This document shows positions 39,096-46,893 of a stretch of DNA of 64,000 nucleotides, one piece after another. The notes beneath the pieces were generated by a model, which did not search any database, had not been told where the DNA came from, and worked only from the letters and a program-made list of their open reading frames with translations. The translations under genes and the position numbers were made by a program. Each line of letters begins with the position of its first letter. Position 1 is the first letter of the stretch. The stretch is from assembly GCA_020849795.1 (NCBI GenBank), contig JADZFR010000002.1, positions 1-64,000 of the forward strand, written 5' to 3'. The DNA comes from Planctomycetota bacterium (lineage in GTDB: Bacteria; Planctomycetota; UBA8742; UBA2392).

Positions 39096-39707
39096 CTACT
39101 TCTTGCGGGTGTAGGTCACTTCCATCATCTTCATCTCGGGCATATCGCCATAGCTGCCCCACATCTCGAGCAGCGCTTCGTCCTTGCTCTTGCGGGTGTT
39201 CGTGAGCCGCTCCTTGATTTTCATGTCGCCCAGGCCCTTTTCTACGTACTCGGCGCTGAGCGTGATCACCTTGTTTTCGTCGCTGCGCTGGCCCTTGAAC
39301 ACGTGCATGCCCGTGCCCATGTTGCCGACGTACATCGCCGAGAACTCCTTGGCGCTGTTGTCGTAGCCGATCAGCCCGATCATCTTCATTTCCACGCCAC
39401 TTTCGCCTATCGTGATCGTCATTTCTTCAGCCAGATAGCGGTCAAACATCATCTTCAGGCGCGCGTTACCCTTCACAGCCGCTTCCATGGGCTTGCCGTC
39501 CGGGCCCGGGCTCCACATCTTGCCCGCGATTTCCCAGTTGCCTTCCTCTTCGGCCAGCCATTTGTGCTCTTCGCCGGGCGTGTGCAGCTTGGCCCAGGGG
39601 TCTTCCTGCGGCGCTTCCTCGCCGGCTTCCTGCGAGAATGCCGGCGCCAATCCGATTGCCAGCAGCGCGAGCACACTGGCGGCCATGGTCCATACGAACT
39701 TTTTCAT
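39096..39707 (-). CDS. DUF1579-like exported protein, 203 aa
   Basis: Signal peptide (KKFVWTMAASVLALLAIGLA) followed by a charged region and a domain with the DUF1579 look: HKWLAEEEGNWEIAGKMWSP, then MFDRYLAEEMTITIG and a beta-rich second half (MIGLIGYDNSAKEFSAMYVG … MGTGMHVFKG). These proteins are thought to be small beta-barrel or lipocalin-like periplasmic proteins of unknown ligand. ATG 39707 follows AAGGAG six bases upstream. It converges on nrdR and is 121 bases downstream of the KamA-family gene. Confidence 0.75.
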   Translation of the reverse strand: MKKFVWTMAASVLALLAIGLAPAFSQEAGEEAPQEDPWAKLHTPGEEHKWLAEEEGNWEIAGKMWSPGPDGKPMEAAVKGNARLKMMFDRYLAEEMTITIGESGVEMKMIGLIGYDNSAKEFSAMYVGNMGTGMHVFKGQRSDENKVITLSAEYVEKGLGDMKIKERLTNTRKSKDEALLEMWGSYGDMPEMKMMEVTYTRKK

Positions 39708-39828
39708 GTGGTTCTCCTTTGAGTTGCGTCTGCAACCAGTGATAGAGACGCGTTCAAGCCGCGTAAAGATACGCGGAAAAGAAAACCGAACGCAACGATG
39801 TGCGTCCGGTTCGGTTGCGTTTGCCGCG

Positions 39829-41277
39829 TTACGACAGATCAGGGCGTTCGTGCTCGCCGGTTTCGACGTTGCTGCCCATGCCGCGCTCAGGCTCCGGGAT
39901 GTTGATGCGCCACGTTTCTTCAAGGGCCTCAACCTCAGTCGGCAACCAGACGCGACCCTCGCCGGTAGAGCGCATGGCGCGCATTTCAGGTTCAAAGAAG
40001 AACTCCTTTTCGCCGAACGCCGGTTTCAAGTCGTCCATCCATGTGGCACGGCTGTCGAAACGGGCAAAGAACACCCGATTGGTCCATGCCGGGTCGCGGG
40101 CCTGCACGAACTTGAGCACGAACACTTTCTCGCCGCGAATGTCGGCAATGCCATCAATCATTACCTTGCCCGGCGTGCAGCTCATGCTGGGGCCTCGCAC
40201 GGTGCGGGCCAGGCCGGTGACCTGTCGATACGCCTCGGTGAAAATCTCGTAGGCGCGCCACAGCGGCACCTCAAAGTACCCGCGCGCACCGGTGTCACGC
40301 TCAACAAACATGTAGTACGGCACGGCGCCCAGCCTGATCTGCAGCCGCCACATGTGCGCCCAGTTGTCGGGGTTGTCGTTGACATGCCGGATCAGCGGCG
40401 CCTGGCAACGCACGGTGGCGCCCGCGTCGCGCAGTCGCTTGACGGCAAGCTGCGCTACTTCAGTTTCAAGTTCACGCTGGATGCTGTAGTGGGCCATGAC
40501 GGCGCAGTCACGGCCGGCTGCGCGAATTTCGCCGAGCAGCTTCAACAGGTCGTCGGCGTCGGCACCGTGGGTGAAGCGGTAGGGCCAGTAGGCGGGTGCC
40601 TTGGTGCCGATGCGTATGCTGGCGACGTGGTCCAGTGCGGGGATCAGCAATGGTGCAATGTACTGGCGCAACAACTCGGTGCGCATAACCATTGGGTCGC
40701 CGCCCGTGAACAGCACGCTGGTGACTTCTTTGTGCTGCTTGAGGTACTCAACGAGGCCGGCAACTTCCTTGCTGGCGAACTTCATGTCGTCCAGCCCGAC
40801 AAACTGCGGCCAGCGAAAACAGTAGGTGCAGTACGCATGGCATGTCTGGCCCGCCATCGGAAAGAAAAGGACTGTCTCGCGATACTTGTGCTGCATGCCC
40901 GGCACGACGCAGCCGTGCTCGTGCGGCACATTCAGGCCTTTCTGGTCTGCGGGGTGCGGGTTCAGGCTGTACTGAATGCGCTTGACTTCGGGCTCAAGCT
41001 CTGCCGCCGGCGCATTGCGGCGCATCATGCCTGAGATGATTTCAAAGTCGTCCGGTGTGAGCATACCCTGTTGTGGAAACGTCAGCTGGAACATGGGGTC
41101 GGCGGGGACGTTGTCCCAGTCGATCAATTCCTCAAGTACGTAGTTGTTCACCTTGAACGGCAACACGTGCGCCACAGCCTTCATGGCAAGCCGCCGCTCT
41201 GCACCAAGCCTGGCCAGCTGCGGAATGCTGTCCAGCGAGCCACGCGTGAACACCTTGAACTTGCGTTCTTCGATCAT
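39829..41277 (-). CDS. KamA-family radical SAM enzyme (lysine 2,3-aminomutase-like)
   Basis: 482 aa with the radical SAM motif CxxxCxxC at Cys146, Cys150 and Cys153 (TCHAYCTYCFRW), followed by VLFTGGDPMVMRTELLRQYI and HVASIRIGTKAP, features of the lysine 2,3-aminomutase family. The FRW after the third Cys departs from the RRR-type sequence of classical lysine 2,3-aminomutase, so the substrate may differ. ATG 41277 has AAGGAGG four bases upstream. The upstream 375 bases hold a 16-bp palindrome and the start of a small gene on the other strand. Not near lysine fermentation or EF-P modification genes. Confidence 0.8.
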   Translation of the reverse strand: MIEERKFKVFTRGSLDSIPQLARLGAERRLAMKAVAHVLPFKVNNYVLEELIDWDNVPADPMFQLTFPQQGMLTPDDFEIISGMMRRNAPAAELEPEVKRIQYSLNPHPADQKGLNVPHEHGCVVPGMQHKYRETVLFFPMAGQTCHAYCTYCFRWPQFVGLDDMKFASKEVAGLVEYLKQHKEVTSVLFTGGDPMVMRTELLRQYIAPLLIPALDHVASIRIGTKAPAYWPYRFTHGADADDLLKLLGEIRAAGRDCAVMAHYSIQRELETEVAQLAVKRLRDAGATVRCQAPLIRHVNDNPDNWAHMWRLQIRLGAVPYYMFVERDTGARGYFEVPLWRAYEIFTEAYRQVTGLARTVRGPSMSCTPGKVMIDGIADIRGEKVFVLKFVQARDPAWTNRVFFARFDSRATWMDDLKPAFGEKEFFFEPEMRAMRSTGEGRVWLPTEVEALEETWRINIPEPERGMGSNVETGEHERPDLS

Positions 41278-41540
41278 CGAACCTCCTTGCGCATCTTGAC
41301 CGTCGACGCAGACACACTGGTGCAAGAGCACGTACTCAGCGCGGTCCAAAGTCAGGTCTGTCTGTTCTGGGCGGCTGGCGCTGATCTGGCGTGAGGCCGG
41401 CCGTACTGCAATGCCGCGGTGCGCGGCTGTTCTGGCGGCCTGACTGTAACAAGGCCCGGCGCATGGCGTCAAGGGCAATCGCGCAAGATATGAAACTAAA
41501 ATGACTTGGGAATGGCTCTGCGGGCTCAGACTGCGTCATC

Positions 41541-41556
41541 TATTGACGCGTCAATA
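41541..41556. promoter_or_regulatory. 16-bp perfect palindrome, operator-like
   Basis: TATTGACGCGTCAATA lies between the start of the KamA-family gene (minus) and the 44-aa gene (plus). A perfect palindrome of this length in an AT-richer intergenic stretch resembles a dimeric repressor site. The regulator is unknown. Confidence 0.4.
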
Positions 41557-41652
41557 ACTACTGGGGTGTGTCAGTTGTTCACCTTCTATTAAGAACTCCC
41601 CCACCGCCGAATGTGTGTCGCATTGCCCGCTATGCTCTCTCCGGAGGTTGCA

Positions 41653-41787
41653 ATGTTCAAACACATCCACATTGAGCAAACAGCCGACGGCTGCTGGGCC
41701 GTTGTGCAGGAATCCATGGAAGGCGAGCGCACCACTCTGGGCACGTTCCCCAGTTACCAGGAAGCCGAAGCCGCTGCCCGTCCCTGA
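41653..41787 (+). CDS. Small protein, 44 aa
   Basis: ATG 41653 is preceded by GGAGG (CCGGAGG, five bases upstream). The product starts MFKHIHIEQTADGCWAVVQE and ends EAEAAARP; it looks like a folded small domain (beta-strands, then a helix) rather than random sequence. A perfect 11-bp hairpin follows its stop. Not assigned to any family. Confidence 0.55.
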   Translation: MFKHIHIEQTADGCWAVVQESMEGERTTLGTFPSYQEAEAAARP

Positions 41788-41803
41788 TCCGGCTGCACAG
41801 GAG

Positions 41804-41829
41804 AAGGGCCCGCACAATTGCGGGCCCTT
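41804..41829. terminator. Bidirectional hairpin between the 44-aa gene and the LRR gene
   Basis: AAGGGCCCGCA (41804-41814) and TGCGGGCCCTT (41819-41829) form an 11-base-pair perfect stem with loop CAAT, between the convergent 44-aa gene and the LRR gene ending at 41853. T-runs are weak on both strands. Confidence 0.6.
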
Positions 41830-41852
41830 GGAGGAACGGAGGGGCATCGGGG

Positions 41853-43055
41853 CTACTTGTTGATCGTCAGCCCGGGAATCTCGCCCTGCAGTGTCGCCCA
41901 GGCTTCGTCGGTGACCTGCTCGAGGTTCTGCGCGCTCACCGTCTGCAGCGACTTCAACGCACGCAATGACATCACCCCGACATTCGTTAGAGTCTGGCAG
42001 TTCGAAATGTTCAACGTCGTAAGCTTTGACGACTCGGAGAGCGCAGCCAAGCCTTCGTCGCTGATACTCTTGCTGCCGGCCAGCGACAGCGTACGCAGGT
42101 TGCCCAGGCCGCCAAGCTGTCGCAGGTCATCGGCGCCCAGCGTGTCATTGCCGGTGATGGCCAGCGAACGCAGCACCGGCAACTTGGCAATCCATGCGCC
42201 TACACCCGGCCCCACGGCACACCTGTTCAAGTACAGCGCGTTCAGTGTCTGGTGACCGGCCAGTCTTTCGACGGCATCGTTGCCAAAGACTTTGCTGTCG
42301 CTGACGGTCAGAGATGTCAGCGTGGTCATTGCCGCCACGTGCGCCGCTGCCTCGGTGTCAAAGCCAGCCAGCTTTGTTACGTGCATGTTTGTGAGTCCAA
42401 GGTCCTTGAAGCCCTCGAAGCCCTTGGCGGTGACGCGCGGCAGGTCACTCAGCACGACAACCTGCAACCCGCGCACCTTTGCCAGGTGCTTCATGCCTGC
42501 ATCGTCGAACGCGCTGCAGCTGGTGACCGCGACTTCGTTTCTGGCGCCTGGGCTGTCGTCAAACTGAAGCTCAGCGAGTCCGGCGCCGTTGAAAGTCTCC
42601 GCGCCTTCGACCTGAAGGGACATCAGCTTGCGGGCGGCAGCCAGCCCGGTGACGCTTGCCAGAGGTGTGCGCGCCAGTGAAAGGTGTTGCATCACCGGGC
42701 ATGCCGCCACCAGCGCCCGCAATCCCTCCTCGCCGGGGTCAGTGCTGTCGTCAATGCGCACGCCCTTGACACTGGCATTCGCGGGCAGCGCCTTGAGAAT
42801 CTCGGGGGTCTCTGTGGCGTTGCGTATGAAGACTGCCGTGGTGCCAGCAGGCATGGCTGCCGCGTCCGCAACGGTCTTCACTTCCCAGCTTGTGCCGGTG
42901 CGAGCTTCCTTCGGCGGCTCAATTTCCTTGTCGGGCGTGCGGGCGTCGTCCGCCTTCTGTGCGTCGATGGCCACGCCATCGAACAACACGCTGCCGCTCA
43001 ACACGCACAGCGCCAGGCTGCCTTTTGCAATCCAGTTTTTCGCATTCGTCAACAT
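41853..43055 (-). CDS. Internal translation start giving a 400-aa exported LRR protein (alternative product)
   Basis: ATG 43055, within the larger frame, is preceded by AAGGAG (complement of 43062-43067) with a six-base spacer, and the next 30 residues form a signal peptide (KGSLALCVLSGSVLFDG). The product would be 400 aa, the same size and layout as the paralogue at 44207-45406 (399 aa): signal peptide, SW-V start of the domain, then LRRs. It is an overlapping reading of the same DNA and depends on whether the internal site is used. Confidence 0.45.
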   Translation of the reverse strand: MLTNAKNWIAKGSLALCVLSGSVLFDGVAIDAQKADDARTPDKEIEPPKEARTGTSWEVKTVADAAAMPAGTTAVFIRNATETPEILKALPANASVKGVRIDDSTDPGEEGLRALVAACPVMQHLSLARTPLASVTGLAAARKLMSLQVEGAETFNGAGLAELQFDDSPGARNEVAVTSCSAFDDAGMKHLAKVRGLQVVVLSDLPRVTAKGFEGFKDLGLTNMHVTKLAGFDTEAAAHVAAMTTLTSLTVSDSKVFGNDAVERLAGHQTLNALYLNRCAVGPGVGAWIAKLPVLRSLAITGNDTLGADDLRQLGGLGNLRTLSLAGSKSISDEGLAALSESSKLTTLNISNCQTLTNVGVMSLRALKSLQTVSAQNLEQVTDEAWATLQGEIPGLTINK

Positions 43056-43523
43056 CTCGATCTCCTTGGTGGACAGTGGTGAATCCGGCGTGTCCAGCCA
43101 GCCGGACATGGTGAGTAGTGTTTGTTCGTCGGGCATGCCGCCGGCGTGCACGGCAAAGCGTTTCCCGCGCAGGCGGTGTTCATGCACGGTCAGTTCGTGG
43201 CGGTCGCTGGTGATGAGCGCCCAACCCGACCTCAGTCGAAGCGAACCTTCATCTGTTTCCATGACAGAGGCGGGGCCCGCAATCACGTCTTCGGGCAACG
43301 GCTGCGCGGGCCGCGACGTGGCAACCAGGTACACGGACAACGCCAGAGCCGCGGCAGCGGCAAGCCCGGCAACCAGCGAAATCAGGCGGCCGCGCGGCCT
43401 GCGCCGAGCCTGGGCCCTGACGCGGCCGCTCAAGATCGCATCGGTCAAGTCCGGTGCCGCGCGGCCTTGAACAAGGTCTTCGACCATCGTGGCCAGTACG
43501 TGCTCGTGTGCTGTATCATTCAT
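41853..43523 (-). CDS. FecR-like anti-sigma-type membrane protein fused in frame to an exported LRR protein
   Basis: 556 aa from ATG 43523, which overlaps the ECF sigma gene stop (ATGAATGA). Residues 1-45 are cytoplasmic, one transmembrane segment follows (SLVAGLAAAAALALSVYLVA), and residues 70-150 look FecR-like (EGSLRLRSGWALI…). Then, inside the frame, a second signal-peptide-like stretch begins (MLTNAKNWIAKGSLALCVLS) and the remaining 400 residues are leucine-rich repeats almost collinear with the 399-aa LRR protein at 44207-45406. It may be a fusion made by loss of a stop codon, or one frame giving two products. Role inferred: cis-encoded regulator of the adjacent sigma factor. Confidence 0.7.
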   Translation of the reverse strand: MNDTAHEHVLATMVEDLVQGRAAPDLTDAILSGRVRAQARRRPRGRLISLVAGLAAAAALALSVYLVATSRPAQPLPEDVIAGPASVMETDEGSLRLRSGWALITSDRHELTVHEHRLRGKRFAVHAGGMPDEQTLLTMSGWLDTPDSPLSTKEIEMLTNAKNWIAKGSLALCVLSGSVLFDGVAIDAQKADDARTPDKEIEPPKEARTGTSWEVKTVADAAAMPAGTTAVFIRNATETPEILKALPANASVKGVRIDDSTDPGEEGLRALVAACPVMQHLSLARTPLASVTGLAAARKLMSLQVEGAETFNGAGLAELQFDDSPGARNEVAVTSCSAFDDAGMKHLAKVRGLQVVVLSDLPRVTAKGFEGFKDLGLTNMHVTKLAGFDTEAAAHVAAMTTLTSLTVSDSKVFGNDAVERLAGHQTLNALYLNRCAVGPGVGAWIAKLPVLRSLAITGNDTLGADDLRQLGGLGNLRTLSLAGSKSISDEGLAALSESSKLTTLNISNCQTLTNVGVMSLRALKSLQTVSAQNLEQVTDEAWATLQGEIPGLTINK

Positions 43524-44037
43524 GGCCAAGCCTCATTTCCATGCATTTGCGGAGGCGCGCCAGCACGCGCCGCAGCAGGCTCTTTGCGCCCTCTTCGTCG
43601 ACTTCAAGGCGCTGCGCGAGTTCGGTGCGCGTCGCGCCCTCGCTGTAGCGCAGCTTGACTGCATCGCGTTGCCGCGGCTCAAGCCCCGCCACGCACTCAG
43701 ACAGCGCGGCCATGCGTTCGTCGCCGCCATCTTCGCCGGCGAATGCCAGCCATGCTTCGTTGACGCCCGCCATGTCCACGAAGCTAGGGCCCTTGCGGTC
43801 GCGACGCCGCAGGTCAATGAAGCGATGCCGCGCCGCCTGCATCAGCCAGCCCGCGGTTTCGCGCTCAGAGCGGTACTCAATCGGCTTGCGAAGCAACGCG
43901 ATGAACGTGTCCTGCGTGATGTCATCGGCTTCCTCAGGCCTCGCACCCAGCACGCGCAAATACCGCCACACGCCGGCCTGATGGCGCTGGATGATGGCTG
44001 CGGGCGTGACGTCCTGGGACATGAGCAGGGCTTCCAT
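43516..44037 (-). CDS. ECF-type RNA polymerase sigma factor
   Basis: About 173 aa from ATG 44037 (ATG 44022 is an alternative; a TTG upstream is less likely). Region 2 is recognisable (VWRYLRVLGARPEEADDITQDTFIALL) and region 4 as well (GLEPRQRDAVKLRYSEGATRTELAQ). It overlaps the downstream FecR-like/LRR frame by eight bases, so the pair is probably translationally coupled: sigma factor first, its membrane regulator second. The LRR paralogue lies just upstream on the same strand. Confidence 0.88.
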   Translation of the reverse strand: MEALLMSQDVTPAAIIQRHQAGVWRYLRVLGARPEEADDITQDTFIALLRKPIEYRSERETAGWLMQAARHRFIDLRRRDRKGPSFVDMAGVNEAWLAFAGEDGGDERMAALSECVAGLEPRQRDAVKLRYSEGATRTELAQRLEVDEEGAKSLLRRVLARLRKCMEMRLGHE

Positions 44038-44206
44038 GACAGACAAGCGCACGAACAAGCCGAATGGGGTCAAACTTTCCGGAAGTAACTACACATGAAA
44101 CTGCCGCGGCGGGCGATCGTCCAATCCTGCCCGGACCAGACCCCCGACTGGAAGAACGCCCGCCGGCAATGCTAAGCCGTGGGCGCTCGTCCAGCCGGAA
44201 CTGACT

Positions 44207-45406
44207 TCATTGGCGGTCGACCGTAAGCCCCGGCAGTTTGGCCTTCAACGCCTGTAGCGCTTCCTCGCTTATCCCATCGAGGCCGGCAATACGCAGGTAC
44301 GTGAGCTTCTTGATCGATGCAAGAAACAACAACCCCTCGTCTGTCAGGCCAGTGCAACGGGAGAAGTCGAGAAACGTGACATTTGAGGATGCCGCCAGCA
44401 CTCCCAGCATCTCGTCAGTGACGTGCATGCAATCCGTCACAGACAGCTCCTGCAGATTCGGGTGCTCAGCAAGCGCCGCGAAGTCGGGCTTGTCCACGTC
44501 CTCCGGAGCGCTGAGGGCCAGAGCCTTGAGCGCGGGCAGAAGTCCCACCACCGGGCCGATCCCGGTCTGTATGCCGCATTGCCTCAGGCTCAGGCGCTCG
44601 AGTGTCTTGTGTCCTGCCAATGCTTCCACTGCCTTGTTGTCTATGGCGGCACACTTGCTGCATGCCAGCCGTTCCAGGCGGGACATCTTTGCGACCTCGC
44701 GCAACGCCAGCCCATTTGCGGCGTCGATTCCGACCAGGTTGAGTACCTTGACGTCCGACGCCGCCAACGCCGAAAAGTCCCCGGGCTTCAGGCTCGGCAG
44801 GTTCACCAGCACTAGGCTGTACAAGTTCGAAAGCGCGGCAGCTTCGGCCATGCCCTCGGCGCCGAAGCTGGCGCAGTCATCGATGGCCAGGCTGGTAACG
44901 CCAAGTGCAATGCCTTCAATGCTGCGTTCACTGAGTGCGGCAAGGGATGCCAGGCCGGCACCGCGAAACTTCGTGCAACGCTCGAAGTACAGCATGCGCA
45001 TGCGTTTCGCGCTGATGAGCCCGCCCGCGCTTTCGACGTCGCAACGACGGAAGACAAGCGTGGAAATAGACGCGCAAGCGTCACACAACGACCGCAGCGC
45101 ATCTTCATCCACTGCGGTGCAATCCTCCAGCGCTACGGAGCTCACAGAGGTGTTGGTCGGCAGTGCCTTGAGCACAGTTACCAAGTCGCCCGGGCTGCGC
45201 ACTACCAGCGAGTGCGTGCCTTCGGGCATGTCGCCCGCGCTCGCCACATCGCGCACCACCCATGAGCCTCGCGTCCGCGCATTCGCGGCGTCGTTGGTTC
45301 CTTTCCCGTCTGCCTGGTTCCGAATGTCACCGCTGAAGGCGGTGATGACAAGGCAACACAGCACCAGCGCCGCGCGTGTAATCCTATTTGGTTGGGAAAT
45401 CTGCAT
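44207..45406 (-). CDS. Exported leucine-rich-repeat protein, 399 aa
   Basis: A signal peptide (ITRAALVLCCLVITAFSG) is followed by a short linker and cysteine-containing LRRs through the remainder (for example LRSLCDACASISTLVFRRCD, LERLSLRQCGIQTG, LGVLAASSNVTFLDFSRCTG), ending in LPGLTVDRQ. It is a paralogue of the LRR part of the frame at 41853-43055 (both share an S-W-x-V domain start and KALPxNxSV). ATG 45406 follows AGGAG six bases upstream. It lies upstream of the ECF sigma gene on the same strand. Likely periplasmic ligand- or protein-binding. Confidence 0.75.
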   Translation of the reverse strand: MQISQPNRITRAALVLCCLVITAFSGDIRNQADGKGTNDAANARTRGSWVVRDVASAGDMPEGTHSLVVRSPGDLVTVLKALPTNTSVSSVALEDCTAVDEDALRSLCDACASISTLVFRRCDVESAGGLISAKRMRMLYFERCTKFRGAGLASLAALSERSIEGIALGVTSLAIDDCASFGAEGMAEAAALSNLYSLVLVNLPSLKPGDFSALAASDVKVLNLVGIDAANGLALREVAKMSRLERLACSKCAAIDNKAVEALAGHKTLERLSLRQCGIQTGIGPVVGLLPALKALALSAPEDVDKPDFAALAEHPNLQELSVTDCMHVTDEMLGVLAASSNVTFLDFSRCTGLTDEGLLFLASIKKLTYLRIAGLDGISEEALQALKAKLPGLTVDRQ

Positions 45407-45591
45407 TGGTGTCTCCTGTTTGGTGGTTGCCCGGTGCCGGTTAAGCCGATATCCCGTCGCGCGAACGGCCTCTCGCGCGACTCAAGAAAACAGCGAATGA
45501 GGTGGTGCCGCGGGGTCGGCGATTTCGAAAATTGATTCGGTCAGCGCAGTGTTGTCTGGCCTGCGGCGAGCCTTGGCGGCAAGATGGCTGC

Positions 45592-46893
45592 ATGAGCGAC
45601 TCAACTCGCATGCCCGAAGTTCACATCAACCTCAACATCCGGGGCATGAAGCCGTCGGCAACCGTTGCCATCAACGAGCGCTGCAACGAATTGCTGAAAG
45701 AAGGCCGCGAGATCTTCAAGCTGGGCCTGGGCCAGTCACCCTTTCCTGTTCCTGGTGTGATCGTTGACGAGCTCAAGGCCAACGCCTGGCAGAAGGATTA
45801 CCTGCCCGTGCGCGGACTGCGCCTGCTGCGCGAAGCCGTGGCTGACTATCACCGGCGCGGCGAAGGTTGTGCAGCCACTCATGACGACGTGTTGATCGGA
45901 CCCGGCAGCAAAGAGCTGATGTTTCTGCTGCAGCTTGTGTACTACGGCGACATCGTGATCCCTACGCCGGCATGGGTCAGTTACGCGCCGCAGGCAAAGA
46001 TCATCGGCCGCAACGTGGACTTTCTGCCCACCGACCCGGCCAACGACTGGTCGATGACGGCACAGCAACTTGCCGACCATTGCGCAGAAGACCCGGAACG
46101 TCCGCGGCTTGTCGTGCTCAATTACCCAAGCAACCCAACAGGCCGCACCTACACTGCCGAGCAACTGGAAGAGATTGCGGCAGTGGCGAAACGGCACAGG
46201 CTGCTGATCCTGAGCGACGAAATCTATGGCGAGCTGCACCACGAGGGCAAGCATGTCAGCATTTCGCGCTTCTACCCGCAGGGCACTATCATCAGCAGCG
46301 GCCTGAGCAAGTGGTGCGGTGCCGGCGGCTGGCGCCTCGGCACATTCACGTTTCCGCGGCAGTTGCGCTGGCTGCTGGACGCGATGGCCAGCGTCGCCAG
46401 CGAGACCTACACCAGCACCAGCGCACCGATCCAGTTTGCCGCCGTTCGGGCGTTTCGTGGCGGCACCGAGATTGAGCGTTACCTGTGGCGCGTGCGCCGC
46501 GTATTGAAGTCGCTGGGAAACTGGATTGCCGAACGGTTTAACGCGGCGGGCATTCGCACGCTGGCGCCGCAGGGCGCGTTCTACCTGTTTCCTGATTTCG
46601 GGCCGCTGCACGACAGCCTGCGCAAGCGCGGCATCACCGGAAGCGCCGGTTTGTGCGAGAAACTGCTTGAAGACACGGGCGTGGCGATTCTACCGGGCCA
46701 CGACTTCGGCCGGGCCAGGAACGAGCTGACGGCGCGTCTCGCGTACGTTGACTTCGACGGCGCCCGCACATTGAGCATGCTCGAAGCCGACGAGAACGTG
46801 CAGATCGACGAGGACTTCCTTTTCACGCACTGCCCCAACGTGGTCACCGCCACCCGCCGTATCTGCGACTGGGCTAGCGGCTCGGGCGTTTGA
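45592..46893 (+). CDS. Class I/II PLP-dependent aminotransferase
   Basis: 433-aa fold-type I aminotransferase: substrate-binding LPVRGLRLLREAVADY, PSNPTGRTY, the PLP-binding Asp209 in LSDEIYGEL, and the Schiff-base Lys240 in SSGLSKWCGAGGWRLG, followed by PQGAFYLFPDF. Which amino acid it uses is not clear. ATG 45592 is the first sensible start. The 3' end overlaps the convergent WD40 kinase gene by 20 bases. Confidence 0.85.
   Translation: MSDSTRMPEVHINLNIRGMKPSATVAINERCNELLKEGREIFKLGLGQSPFPVPGVIVDELKANAWQKDYLPVRGLRLLREAVADYHRRGEGCAATHDDVLIGPGSKELMFLLQLVYYGDIVIPTPAWVSYAPQAKIIGRNVDFLPTDPANDWSMTAQQLADHCAEDPERPRLVVLNYPSNPTGRTYTAEQLEEIAAVAKRHRLLILSDEIYGELHHEGKHVSISRFYPQGTIISSGLSKWCGAGGWRLGTFTFPRQLRWLLDAMASVASETYTSTSAPIQFAAVRAFRGGTEIERYLWRVRRVLKSLGNWIAERFNAAGIRTLAPQGAFYLFPDFGPLHDSLRKRGITGSAGLCEKLLEDTGVAILPGHDFGRARNELTARLAYVDFDGARTLSMLEADENVQIDEDFLFTHCPNVVTATRRICDWASGSGV

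Noticed and set aside
45457..45480. Two TCGCGCGA palindromes
   Set aside because: Short CpG-rich palindromes are expected by chance in this GC-rich DNA and no regulator connection is apparent.
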